This document shows, one piece after another, positions 50,348 through 58,639 of a stretch of DNA of 64,000 nucleotides (its first letter is position 1; the number at the start of each line of letters is the position of its first letter). The position numbers were made by a program, and so were the translations under genes. The DNA is taken from contig NZ_HG322952.1 of the NCBI RefSeq assembly GCF_000455325.1, positions 1,140,558 to 1,204,557 on the forward strand, given 5' to 3'. A model generated the notes under the pieces. That model did not search any database. It was not told the DNA's origin and was given only the letters and a program-made list of their open reading frames with translations. Source of the DNA: Mycolicibacterium septicum DSM 44393. Its GTDB lineage: Bacteria; Actinomycetota; Actinomycetes; Mycobacteriales; Mycobacteriaceae.

Positions 50348-50923
50348 ATGACGATCAACAGGCTCTTCGCAGCGAGCGCGGCAGCAGTGCTGACCTCGGC
50401 GGCGCTGACGTTCCCCGCGTCGGCCACTGCGGCCGCGAACTCGGCCGTCACCTCGATCCCGAGCCCCCAGGGCACGATCGAGATGCACGTCAACGCCGAC
50501 TGCGCGGGCACCCAGTGCACGTTCAACACTCAGGCCAACCTGCTCACGCCGGACGGCCCCATCGGTTTCCCGGGTGACGCGTGGGCGCGGCAGACCATCA
50601 CGCTGCGCAGCACGAACAAGGACACCTGGCAGGAGGCCTCCTACAGCGCGCCGGCCGGGATGCCCAGGGAGATCAAGGGCTCCAACCACGACAACGTGCT
50701 GTCGAAGCTGTACCGATCGGTCAACAAGGTCGAGATCTCGGCGACCTACTTCGGCGGCGGACCGCTCGAACGGTTCCGCATCGAGGGTGTGTCGACCCCC
50801 ACCGAGTGGCGGACCGGCCAGCCCAACACGAAGGACCAGTTCATCATCTGTTCAGTGATCCAGGTGGTCTTCGGAGGGGTCAACCTGACCACGCCGACCG
50901 CCTGCACCCAGACCGGCTTCTGA
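50348..50923 (+). CDS. Secreted protein of unknown function (Rv3572-like position)
   Basis: A 191-residue protein with a signal peptide (RLFAASAAAVLTSAALTFPASATA, cleavage after Ala-x-Ala near residue 28). Cysteines at DCAGTQC and further down could form disulfides. Its position after kshB matches Rv3572, a hypothetical gene in M. tuberculosis, but I cannot confirm homology. ATG 50348 is used; TTG 50342 is possible. The 3' end overlaps the convergent SRPBCC gene by 72 bases. Confidence 0.78.
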   Translation: MTINRLFAASAAAVLTSAALTFPASATAAANSAVTSIPSPQGTIEMHVNADCAGTQCTFNTQANLLTPDGPIGFPGDAWARQTITLRSTNKDTWQEASYSAPAGMPREIKGSNHDNVLSKLYRSVNKVEISATYFGGGPLERFRIEGVSTPTEWRTGQPNTKDQFIICSVIQVVFGGVNLTTPTACTQTGF

Positions 50924-51367
50924 CATGTGCCTGTCCACGAGCTTGCGCCACCGGCGGTGCCGGTAGGCGTAGATCCCGCGGGCAAGCATCACCACCACGG
51001 AAGTGAGTCGGCCGGCGTCGATCTCGACGGTGTCGCTGTACCGGCACGACTGATCGGTGACCGGTTCGGCGTGCAGGGTGTGGTCCCACGAGCGCAGCAC
51101 CCCGCCGTACTCGTGGGTGCGGATCGTGCGGGTGCCGTCGTCGACCTCGAGAACCTCGATGGTGTGCCGGTAGGCCGGGATCAGGTGAAAGGCGAACAGC
51201 CAACCGGTGCCCCGGTCTCCGGCCTGGAACGGTTCGGTACGGCCGGCCAGGGCCGGCACGCCGAACAGACCGCGGCAGACGTAGAGAAATGTCGGGACCT
51301 GCTGCATGGCCTGCCACACCCGTTCGGTGTCGGCGGGCAGAATCGTTTCAACGTGGATGCGCTGCAT
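50852..51367 (-). CDS. SRPBCC-family protein
   Basis: A 171-residue protein. The beginning IHVETILPADTERVWQAMQQVPTFL and the strand pattern WLFAFHLIPAYRHTIEVLEVDD...IRTHEYGG fit the START/SRPBCC fold, whose members bind hydrophobic ligands or act as cyclases. Divergent from a TetR gene (60-base gap). The final residues overlap the 3' end of the secreted-protein gene; the last ~24 codons may therefore be an extension. Function unknown. Confidence 0.7.
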   Translation of the reverse strand: MQRIHVETILPADTERVWQAMQQVPTFLYVCRGLFGVPALAGRTEPFQAGDRGTGWLFAFHLIPAYRHTIEVLEVDDGTRTIRTHEYGGVLRSWDHTLHAEPVTDQSCRYSDTVEIDAGRLTSVVVMLARGIYAYRHRRWRKLVDRHMSEAGLGAGGRRGQVDPSEDHLDH

Positions 51368-51427
51368 GTCACCAATTTTCGAGAGTCGCGCAGCGGCTGA
51401 CTACTCGCTTTTCGCGCGGAGGCGACG

Positions 51428-52045
51428 ATGACCCCGACCGACCGATTCCGGGCCCGTAAGCAGCCCAGACAGCAACGCGCCGTCGAAACCCGGCAGGCCA
51501 TCCTCGACGCGGCGGCTCGCATTTTCGCCGAGTACGGGTACGCCGCGGGCACCACCAACCGCATCGCCGAAGCAGCGGATCTGTCGATCGGCTCGCTGTA
51601 TCAGTACTTCCCGAACAAGGACGCGATCCTGTCGGCGCTCACCGACGCACATGTCGACGCCGGTGCGGCGCTGCTGCGCGAGCGCACGGCCGAAGGCCTG
51701 CCCGAGTCACTCGAAGACCTGCTTCGGCTGTTCGTCCGGGCGACCATCGACAACCACCGCGACGACACCCGCCTGCACCGCGTGCTGTTCGAAGAGGCTC
51801 CTCGATCGCCGGGCCTGCTGAACCGGCTGCACCACACCGAAGAGGACGCCGTCAGCGCGGCAAAAGCCTTGCTGGACAGCCGCTCCGACGTGGCGGTGGC
51901 CGATACCGCATTCGCGGCACGCATGGTGGTCGCGACCGTCGAGTCGCTGACACACCGGCTGCTGGCCTGCGAGAAGCCCGCCGATGCCGAACAACTCGAG
52001 GACGGCATCGTCGCGATGCTGGCGGGGTACCTACGGGGTCACTAA
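51428..52045 (+). CDS. TetR-family transcriptional regulator
   Basis: A 205-residue TetR protein with the helix-turn-helix at about 20-65 (YAAGTTNRIAEAADLSIGSLYQYFPNKDAIL, recognisable by SIGSLYQYFPNKDAI). It is divergent from the SRPBCC gene and convergent with fadE34, so the SRPBCC gene is its likeliest target. It is absent from this place in the M. tuberculosis order as I recall it. Confidence 0.87.
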   Translation: MTPTDRFRARKQPRQQRAVETRQAILDAAARIFAEYGYAAGTTNRIAEAADLSIGSLYQYFPNKDAILSALTDAHVDAGAALLRERTAEGLPESLEDLLRLFVRATIDNHRDDTRLHRVLFEEAPRSPGLLNRLHHTEEDAVSAAKALLDSRSDVAVADTAFAARMVVATVESLTHRLLACEKPADAEQLEDGIVAMLAGYLRGH

Positions 52046-52050
52046 CCCGC

Positions 52051-52110
52051 GCGAGCAGACGCGTCGGTACCCGAAAATGACACTTCACGGGTACCTGCGC
52101 GTCTGCTCGC
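52051..52110. terminator. Long inverted repeat between convergent TetR and fadE34 genes
   Basis: GCGAGCAGACGCG (52051-52063) pairs with CGCGTCTGCTCGC (52098-52110), and GGTACCCG (52066-52073) with CGGGTACC (52088-52095), with a 2-base mismatch between the stems and a 14-base loop. It starts 6 bases after one stop and ends 11 bases before the other, a bidirectional terminator by position. Confidence 0.8.
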
Positions 52111-52120
52111 GGAGGTGGTC

Positions 52121-54250
52121 CTAGCGCGGCAGGCCGAGCAACCGCTCACCGGCAACGGTCAGCAGGATCTGCTCGGTGCCACCGGCAATCGTCAGGCAGC
52201 GCGTGTTGAGGAAGTCGTGCACCTCGCGGTTGCGCACCACACCGCCGCCGTCGGACAGTTCCAGCCGGAACTCCGCCAGCGTCTGGCGGTAGCGCACACC
52301 GATCAGCTTGCGGGCGCTGGCCTGCGCGCCGGTGTCCTGACCGCTGACCGCCAGCTGGGCGATCCGCTGATCCAGCAGTGAGCCCACCTGAGCCGTCAGG
52401 ATCAACCCGCCGAGGCGGTCCAGATCGGCCGGGTCCACGTCAGGCTTCGCGCCGAGGGTGCGGAGCAGTTCCTCCATCGGATTGCCCAGCGCAGTCCCGC
52501 CGGCCATCGCCACCCGCTCGTTGGCCAGCGTGGTGCGGGCCAGCCGCCAGCCGTCGTTGACGGTGCCCACCACCATCTCGTCGGACACGAACACGTCGTC
52601 GAAGAAGACCTCGTTGAACAGCTCGTCACCGGTGATCTCGCGCAGCGGGCGGATCACGATGCCCGGCGTCTTCATGTCGATCAGGAAGTAGGTGATGCCC
52701 TTGTGCTTCGGGGCATCGGCGTCGGTACGCGCCAGGCACACGCCCCAGTGCGCCTTCTGCGCCGCCGAGGTCCACACCTTCTGGCCGGTCAGCTTCCAGC
52801 CCGGCTCACCGTTCGGGCCTTCCGCGCGAACAGCTTTCATGCGCAGGGCGGCGAGATCGGAGCCGGCGCCCGGCTCCGAGAACAGCTGGCACCAGGCCAG
52901 GTCACCACGCAGGGTCGCCGGCACGAACTGGTCGATCTGCTCGGGGCTGCCGTGCTCCAGGATGGTCGGCACCGCCCACCAGCCGATCACCAGATCCGGG
53001 CGCTCCACCTCGGCCGCGGCGAGCTCCTGATCGATCAGCAGCTGTTCGGCCGGAGATGCGTTGCGGCCGTAGGGACGTGGCCAGTGCGGAGCCAGCAGCC
53101 CGGACTCGGCGAGGGCCACCTGGCGCTTCTCCGCCGGCAGCGCGGCCACCTCGGCGACCGCGGCACTGATCTCCGGGCGCAGACCCGCCACCGACTCCAG
53201 ATCGATGCGCAGCTCACGCCGCACACCTTGCTGAGTCAGTGCGGAGACCCGGCGGATCCACCGGCGCCTGCCACCGAGTGCATGCGAAATCCCATATGCG
53301 CGACGCAGATACAGATGCGCCTCGTGCTCCCAGGTGATGCCGATACCGCCGAGCACCTGGATGCAGTCCTTGGCGTTGACCTCGGCGGCGTCGATGCCCG
53401 CGGCGGCCGCGACCGCCGCGGCGACCGACAGCTGCGAGTCATCGGATTCGGACACCGCGCGCGCCGCGTCGGCCGCCGAAACCGAAATCTGCTCGGAGCG
53501 CAGCAGCATCTCGGCACACATGTGCTTGACCGCCTGGAAGCTGCCGATCGGCTTGCCGAACTGCTCGCGCACCTTGGCGTACTCGGTGGCGGTCTGCAGG
53601 GTCCAGCGCGCCAGCCCGGCGGCCTCGGCTGCCAGCACGGTCGCGGTGATGTCCTCGAACCGCTGCCGCGAGACCTCGAGCACCTGTGCGGGGGCCGAAT
53701 CGAGCACGACCCGGGCCAGTGGCAGCGAGAAGTCGGTGGCGGTGAGCAGTTCGACAGTCACCCCGGCGGCGCTCGCGTCGACCAGAACCACGCGGTCCCC
53801 GGCAGGCAGCAGGAGCACCCCGGCGGCGTCGGCGCCCAGGACGTACTCGGCGGTGCCGGAAACCTTGTCGCCGGACAGCGTCAGGTCCGCATTCAGCGCC
53901 GCACCGGCGGTGCGCTCACCCGACACCAGGGCCTGCAGCACGGCCTCGTCGGTCACGATCAGGGTGGCCAGGGCCGTGGTGGCCACGGGACCGGGCACCA
54001 GCGCGGCAGCGGCTTCGTCGACCATCGCGCACAGGTCCTCGACCGTGCCGCCGGCCCCGCCCTGCTCCTCCGGAACGGCAACGCTGAAGATCCCTAGTTC
54101 GGCGAGACCCTGAAACGGCCTGCGCCATGCATCGGCATCATGTTCGCCGGACCGGACCGCCGCGGCGGTATCGGTTGCACCGGCCCAGCTCCTTACCAGG
54201 TCACGGGCGGCAAACTGCTCGTCGGTGATCGTCGCAGACGCGCCGGACAT
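52121..54250 (-). CDS. fadE34: Double-length acyl-CoA dehydrogenase FadE34
   Basis: A 709-residue protein made of two ACAD-like halves. The N-terminal half (about 1-330) ends near QVLGGIGITWEHEAHLYLRRA; the C-terminal half carries QLFSEPGAGSDLAALR, WKLTGQKVWTSAAQ and the ending CLTIAGGTEQILLTVAGERLLGLPR. FadE34 (Rv3573c) is reported to act on C24 steroid side-chain CoA thioesters (cholyl/chenodeoxycholyl type). AGGAGG is 6 bases upstream of ATG 54250. Divergent from kstR across a perfect KstR box. Confidence 0.93.
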   Translation of the reverse strand: MSGASATITDEQFAARDLVRSWAGATDTAAAVRSGEHDADAWRRPFQGLAELGIFSVAVPEEQGGAGGTVEDLCAMVDEAAAALVPGPVATTALATLIVTDEAVLQALVSGERTAGAALNADLTLSGDKVSGTAEYVLGADAAGVLLLPAGDRVVLVDASAAGVTVELLTATDFSLPLARVVLDSAPAQVLEVSRQRFEDITATVLAAEAAGLARWTLQTATEYAKVREQFGKPIGSFQAVKHMCAEMLLRSEQISVSAADAARAVSESDDSQLSVAAAVAAAAGIDAAEVNAKDCIQVLGGIGITWEHEAHLYLRRAYGISHALGGRRRWIRRVSALTQQGVRRELRIDLESVAGLRPEISAAVAEVAALPAEKRQVALAESGLLAPHWPRPYGRNASPAEQLLIDQELAAAEVERPDLVIGWWAVPTILEHGSPEQIDQFVPATLRGDLAWCQLFSEPGAGSDLAALRMKAVRAEGPNGEPGWKLTGQKVWTSAAQKAHWGVCLARTDADAPKHKGITYFLIDMKTPGIVIRPLREITGDELFNEVFFDDVFVSDEMVVGTVNDGWRLARTTLANERVAMAGGTALGNPMEELLRTLGAKPDVDPADLDRLGGLILTAQVGSLLDQRIAQLAVSGQDTGAQASARKLIGVRYRQTLAEFRLELSDGGGVVRNREVHDFLNTRCLTIAGGTEQILLTVAGERLLGLPR

Positions 54251-54294
54251 GGTGGACCTCCTAGCCCCTAAAGCGAGAAGTCCGTGCTTCCCAC

Positions 54295-54308
54295 TAGAAC
54301 GTGTTCTA
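54295..54308. promoter_or_regulatory. KstR operator between fadE34 and kstR
   Basis: TAGAACGTGTTCTA is a perfect palindrome and an exact KstR site (TnnAACnnGTTnnA). It lies 45 bases before fadE34 and would serve both repression of fadE34 and KstR autoregulation. Confidence 0.92.
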
Positions 54309-54401
54309 ATGGTGACAGTGTTCGACCGTCAAGTCGACCCGCATCACAGCAGGACACGTCCGTGTGTTTACCGGCGCGGAGGTGCGTAGAAGGAGATCGC
54401 C

Positions 54402-54521
54402 GTGCGTATCGTTTTCGATGAGGTACGCGACGAGAGGGGGCCACACACCGCATGTCCAGCGCACCACAGCAGGCAGGCAGCGAATCGTCCGGGTCGGACA
54501 CCCGACCGCGTGAGGTTCTGA
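54402..54521 (+). CDS. Possible 39-residue upstream open reading frame before kstR
   Basis: GTG 54402 follows AAGGAG by exactly 6 bases, the best ribosome-binding site in the kstR leader. The frame runs 39 codons (starting Val/Met-Arg-Ile-Val-Phe-Asp-Glu-Val) and stops with TGA at 54519-54521, two bases before GTG 54524, where the M. tuberculosis-type KstR start would be. It overlaps the extended kstR N-terminus out of phase. It may be a leader peptide for translational coupling; the coding status is unproven. Confidence 0.4.
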   Translation: MRIVFDEVRDERGPHTACPAHHSRQAANRPGRTPDRVRF

Positions 54522-55129
54522 ACGTGGCAGTCCTCGCCGAATCCGAACTCGGCTCCGAAGCACAGCGGGAGCGCCGCAAGCGCATCCTGGACGCGACCCT
54601 GGCCATCGCCTCCAAAGGCGGCTACGAGGCCGTCCAGATGCGCGCCGTGGCCGAGCGCGCCGATGTCGCCGTCGGCACGCTCTACCGCTACTTCCCTTCC
54701 AAGGTCCACCTCCTGGTGTCCGCCCTCGGCCGGGAGTTCGAGCGCATCGACGCCAAGACCGACCGCGCCGCACTCGCCGGCGGCACCCCCTATCAGCGGC
54801 TGAGCTTCATGGTCGGCAAGCTGAACCGGGCCATGCAGCGCAACCCGCTGCTCACCGAGGCGATGACGCGGGCCTTTGTCTTCGCCGACGCATCCGCCGC
54901 GGGCGAGGTCGACCACGTCGGCAAACTGATGGACTCGATGTTCGCCCGGGCCATGAGCGACGGTGAGCCGACCGAGGACCAGTACCACATCGCCCGGGTC
55001 ATCTCGGACGTGTGGCTGTCCAACCTGCTGGCGTGGCTGACCCGGCGGGCCTCTGCCACCGACGTCAGCAAGCGACTCGACCTGGCCGTGCGGCTGCTGA
55101 TCGGCGCCGAGGACAAACCTAAGATCTAG
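54452..55129 (+). CDS. kstR: Cholesterol-catabolism repressor KstR (TetR family)
   Basis: A TetR regulator whose sequence from AVLAESELGSEAQRERRKRI through LATLAIASKGG-type helices, VGTLYRYFPSKVHLLVSALG and EDQYHIARVISDVWLSNLLA is nearly the same as M. tuberculosis KstR (Rv3574). It represses the cholesterol regulon by binding TnnAACnnGTTnnA and is released by 3-oxo-cholestenoyl-CoA-type ligands. Start uncertain: ATG 54452 gives 225 residues, while GTG 54524 gives 201, close to the roughly 199 of M. tuberculosis. Divergent from fadE34. Confidence 0.94.
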   Translation: MSSAPQQAGSESSGSDTRPREVLNVAVLAESELGSEAQRERRKRILDATLAIASKGGYEAVQMRAVAERADVAVGTLYRYFPSKVHLLVSALGREFERIDAKTDRAALAGGTPYQRLSFMVGKLNRAMQRNPLLTEAMTRAFVFADASAAGEVDHVGKLMDSMFARAMSDGEPTEDQYHIARVISDVWLSNLLAWLTRRASATDVSKRLDLAVRLLIGAEDKPKI

Positions 55130-55132
55130 CGG

Positions 55133-55882
55133 GTGAGCCTTCCCGCCGACCTTCAGGACGCACTGACCCGGGCCGCCAAGGTCCCCCGGTTGCTCATCAC
55201 CTCGGATTTCGACGGCACCCTGGCCCCGATCGTGAACAACCCCGCCGACGCGCGCCCGCTGCGCGCGGGCGCCGAAGCGCTCGTCGCGCTCTCGCAATGT
55301 CGTGACACTTCGACCGCCCTGATCTCCGGCCGCGCGCTGGAGGTGCTGCGGGAGCTGTCGGGGATGCCCGCGGCCGTGCACATGGTCGGCAGCCACGGCG
55401 CCGAATTCGACTCCGGATTCGCCCACCCCATCGACCGTGCCCTGCTCGACCGGATCGCCACCGAACTCACCGCGATCGCCGCGGTCCGGCCGGGCGTGAC
55501 CGTCGAACTCAAACCCGCGAGCGTGGCCCTGCACGTGCGCAACGCCGAACCCGGCGACGCCGAAGCCGCGTCCGCGCAGGCACTCCGATCCGCACAGGCG
55601 TGGGATGCGCAGCTGACCAAGGGCAAGGCCGTGCTCGAGTTCGCGGTGATCACCACCGACAAGGGCGAGGCGATCGACATCCTGCGCGATCAGCACCGCG
55701 CGTCGGCGGTGATCTACTTCGGCGACGACGTCACCGACGAGAAGGCGTTCCGCCGACTGCGCGACGGCGACGTCGGCGTCAAGGTGGGACCGGGCGAGAC
55801 CCTCGCCGGGTACCGGGTCGACGAGCCCGAAGACGTTGTGGCAGCGCTGAAGTACCTGTTGCAGGCGCGCGCGGCGAGCTAG
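55133..55882 (+). CDS. otsB: Trehalose-6-phosphate phosphatase-like HAD protein
   Basis: A 249-residue HAD phosphatase. The nucleophile motif SDFDGTLAPI (Asp24, Asp26), the second motif ISGR, MVGSHGAEF, the Lys of KGKAVLEF and the last acidic motif YFGDDVTDEKAF follow the trehalose-phosphatase (OtsB) pattern. Reaction: trehalose 6-phosphate to trehalose. GTG 55133 lies 3 bases after the kstR stop, so it may be co-transcribed with kstR; a metabolic link is not obvious. The stop shares a CTAG with the convergent LacI gene. Confidence 0.88.
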   Translation: MSLPADLQDALTRAAKVPRLLITSDFDGTLAPIVNNPADARPLRAGAEALVALSQCRDTSTALISGRALEVLRELSGMPAAVHMVGSHGAEFDSGFAHPIDRALLDRIATELTAIAAVRPGVTVELKPASVALHVRNAEPGDAEAASAQALRSAQAWDAQLTKGKAVLEFAVITTDKGEAIDILRDQHRASAVIYFGDDVTDEKAFRRLRDGDVGVKVGPGETLAGYRVDEPEDVVAALKYLLQARAAS

Positions 55883-56979
55883 GCCGGCGGGCCCGACGTC
55901 CGCCCGCGGACCACCTCGGTGGGGAGCACGTCGATCACCGGAAGCCCCGACCGCGGCGGATTGTGCAGCAACTCGCCGGCGCGCCGTCCCTTGGCCAAAC
56001 TGGACTGCACCACCGTGGACAGGCCGCGGCGCAACGCCTCCGGCACCCCGTCGAAACCCGTCACCGTCATCTCCCCCGGCACGTAGATACCGCGGGAGCG
56101 CAGATAATCCATGGCCGACAGGGCCAGCACATCGGCGGTGCACATCAGCGCGGTGATGCGGGGATTGGCGTCCAGCGCCACCTCGGCAGCCGCCCCTCCG
56201 GATGTCGGCAGATGGTCGTAGCTCTCCACCACCGTCAGCCTGTCCGGTGCCAGCCCGGCGGCCGTCATCGCGTCGTACACACCGTGAATCCGCTCGCGCT
56301 GCACGTGAAAATGCGGTGACAACACCCGATCTGGATCTGCCAGTGCGGGTTTCGTGCTCTCGTGCGGCCAGTCGCGGCCCAGCCGCATGGTCAGCAGACC
56401 GATGTCGCGATGGCCCAGCTCCAGCACATGTTCGGCCAGCCGCCGCATCGCGCCGCGGTCGTCGATGCTGACCCGGGACACCCCGTGCACGTCCTTGGGC
56501 TGATCCACCACCACGACCGGCAACTGACGCTGACGCACCACCGGCAGGTACGGATCGTCGTCGGAGGCCGAGTACACCACGAACCCGTCGACGCCCGCCG
56601 CGAGCACCGCCGCCGAACCGTCCTCGAAACTGCGGTTGGGCCCGATCGCCACCAGGAGCAGCCCCTGCCCCACCGCTTCGCAGGATTCGGCAAGTCCGGC
56701 AACGAAATCCAACGCGGCGGGATCACTGAACGAGTAGTTGAGCGCCTCGGTGATGATCAACCCCACAGCGCCGGCCCTGCGGGTCCGAAGCGAGCGCGCC
56801 ACCGGATCCGGCCCGGCATAGCCCAGCCTCTTGGCCGCATCGAAGATCCGGTCACGGAGCTCGGCGGACAACTGGTCAGGACGGTTGTAGGCGTTGGAGA
56901 TGGTGGTGCGAGAAACCTTCAGTTCGGCCGCCAACGAAGCCAGGGTGGCCCGCCGTGGCGGGTGGGGACTCCTTGGCAT
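55879..56979 (-). CDS. LacI-family transcriptional regulator (Rv3575c-like)
   Basis: A 366-residue LacI-type regulator. The N-terminal headpiece (about 10-60) reads TLASLAAELKVSRTTISNAYNRP, followed by the hinge region and a periplasmic-binding-protein-like domain (GLIITEALNYSFSDP, CTADVLALSAMDYLRSRGI). Its place next to kstR matches Rv3575c. Effector and targets unknown; it lies downstream of the ABC transporter genes on the same strand with an 11-base gap, so co-transcription is possible. Confidence 0.9.
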   Translation of the reverse strand: MPRSPHPPRRATLASLAAELKVSRTTISNAYNRPDQLSAELRDRIFDAAKRLGYAGPDPVARSLRTRRAGAVGLIITEALNYSFSDPAALDFVAGLAESCEAVGQGLLLVAIGPNRSFEDGSAAVLAAGVDGFVVYSASDDDPYLPVVRQRQLPVVVVDQPKDVHGVSRVSIDDRGAMRRLAEHVLELGHRDIGLLTMRLGRDWPHESTKPALADPDRVLSPHFHVQRERIHGVYDAMTAAGLAPDRLTVVESYDHLPTSGGAAAEVALDANPRITALMCTADVLALSAMDYLRSRGIYVPGEMTVTGFDGVPEALRRGLSTVVQSSLAKGRRAGELLHNPPRSGLPVIDVLPTEVVRGRTSGPPA

Positions 56980-56990
56980 GCTTTCCGAGG

Positions 56991-57857
56991 CTAGTGGATT
57001 GCTGAATTCCTCACCCGGTCAACCGTCCAGACCGCCAGCCAGAATCCGCAGGCGATCGTGACGATCACGAAGCTCGGCGGCATGTTGAAGATTGCGGACA
57101 CCGCCAGCCCGGCCCACACCGAAACGACGCTGATGCCGGTCGAGATCGCCATCGCGAGGATCGGCCGGGCCGTCACCATGATTGCCGTGGCGGCCGGGGT
57201 GACGACGAGCGCGAACAACAGCAGCGTGCCCACGGCCAGCACCGCCATCGTCACCGCGATCCCCAGCAGGACCATGAACAGGACCGACAGCACGCGTACC
57301 GGCACCCCTTTGGCCTCGGCCACCTGCGGGTTGACGGACGCGAACAGCAATGGGCGGAAAACGAATACGACCGTGGCGGCCAACAGGAGCAGCAGCGCGG
57401 TGAAGTTCAGCAACTGCTGATGCGTGATGGCCAGCAGGTTGCCGAACAACACGTTGGTCAGCGTGGACGAGTTCTTCGTGGCCAACGAATTGAAGAACAG
57501 ACCGAAACCGGTGGCCAGGGCCAGCACCGTGCCGGTGGCCACCTCGCGATCGTGGGCCCGGCTGCCCAGCGCCCCGATCACCAGGGCCCCGCCGACGCAG
57601 AACGTCAGCAGGCCCAACCCGACCGGAAGCCCGAGCAGCGCCGCACCGGTGGCGCCGGGTAGACCGATGTGGGCCAGAGCGTGGGCGGCGAAAGCGGTGT
57701 TGCGCACGATGACGAAATAGCCGATCAGCCCGGCGGCCAGCGCCACCAGCGTGCCGCCGATCAACGCATTCCGCATGAATGCCGAGGTCAGGATCTGCCA
57801 CCAGTTGTGCTGATAGCCCATCGCGAATGTGCCCGCAGCCTGCAGACCCGCCGACAT
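56991..57857 (-). CDS. aztB: Zinc-type ABC transporter permease (AztB/ZnuB-like)
   Basis: A 288-residue ABC-3 family membrane protein with about 8-9 helices; AFMRNALIGGTLVALAAGLIGYFVIVRN at the start and the conserved HALAHIGLPGATGAALLG coupling segment are typical of metal permeases. ATG 57857 overlaps the ATPase stop (TGATG). With the ATPase and the binding protein upstream it forms a metal importer. Confidence 0.9.
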   Translation of the reverse strand: MSAGLQAAGTFAMGYQHNWWQILTSAFMRNALIGGTLVALAAGLIGYFVIVRNTAFAAHALAHIGLPGATGAALLGLPVGLGLLTFCVGGALVIGALGSRAHDREVATGTVLALATGFGLFFNSLATKNSSTLTNVLFGNLLAITHQQLLNFTALLLLLAATVVFVFRPLLFASVNPQVAEAKGVPVRVLSVLFMVLLGIAVTMAVLAVGTLLLFALVVTPAATAIMVTARPILAMAISTGISVVSVWAGLAVSAIFNMPPSFVIVTIACGFWLAVWTVDRVRNSAIH

Positions 57858-58639
57858 CACACGCTCCTCATGTACATCTGCCCCAGCGGGGTGTGGGCCA
57901 CCTGCACCTTGGTGCCGTACAGGTGGGTCAGCAACTCGGCATCCACCACCTCGTCGATGGCCGCGTGGTGGGCGTGCCCGTCGAGCAGATAGATCGCGCT
58001 GTCGAGCACACTCAGCAGCGGGTTGAGGTCATGGGCGACAACGAGGATCGTCACGCCCAGGTCCTGGTTGAGCCGGGCCAGCAGCTGCACGATCTCATGC
58101 TGGTTGCGCAGGTCGAGCGCGGCCAGCGGTTCGTCGAGGATCAGCATCTTCGGATGTCCGACAAGGGCATTGGCCAGGGCGATGCGCTGACGTTGCCCTC
58201 CGGACAGTTCCGACAGGCGCATGTTGGCGAACCCGGTGGCCTCGACCCACGCCAGGGCCTCGTCGACCCTGGCCCGGTCGGCGGCCGAGGTTCGGGTGAA
58301 GCCCCACCGCCGCCCGGTGAGCCCGAGGGTCACCGCACCCCGGGCCCGGATGGCCTCGCCCGCGCCTGCGGCGTAATCCTGCGGGACATAGCCGATCAGG
58401 TCGTTGTGCTCACCCGGTGCACCACCGAGGACCCGCACCGAACCCGACGCCGCGGGCAGCAGGCCCAGCATGACCTGCAGCATCGTCGACTTGCCCGACC
58501 CGTTGGAGCCGATCAGCGCGACGATGCCACCGGCCGGGATCTCGAAGGTGCCCTCCGACCAGATCAGCCGTCCTCCGCGCACGGCACTGACATCGTCGAA
58601 GACGAGGGCAGGTTGAGACTCGGTGCTACTGCTGGACAC
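57857..58639 (-). CDS. aztA: Zinc-type ABC transporter ATP-binding protein (AztA/ZnuC-like)
   Basis: A 260-residue ABC ATPase. Walker A GSNGSGKST, Q-loop region VPQDYAA, signature LSGGQRQRIALANALV, Walker B MLILDEPLAALD and the switch His in VVAHDLNPLL are all intact. I use GTG 58639, which follows AAGG and overlaps the binding-protein gene by 14 bases; TTG 58654 is an alternative. It energises the metal permease encoded next. Confidence 0.92.
   Translation of the reverse strand: MSSSSTESQPALVFDDVSAVRGGRLIWSEGTFEIPAGGIVALIGSNGSGKSTMLQVMLGLLPAASGSVRVLGGAPGEHNDLIGYVPQDYAAGAGEAIRARGAVTLGLTGRRWGFTRTSAADRARVDEALAWVEATGFANMRLSELSGGQRQRIALANALVGHPKMLILDEPLAALDLRNQHEIVQLLARLNQDLGVTILVVAHDLNPLLSVLDSAIYLLDGHAHHAAIDEVVDAELLTHLYGTKVQVAHTPLGQMYMRSV

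Noticed and set aside
52051..52110. Inverted repeat considered as ends of an insertion sequence or MITE
   Set aside because: Only 14 bases lie between the arms, no target duplication is visible, and the position between convergent stops fits a terminator better.
54368..56143. 591-codon minus-strand frame antisense to kstR and otsB
   Set aside because: Shadow of two recognised genes; also covers the operator region.
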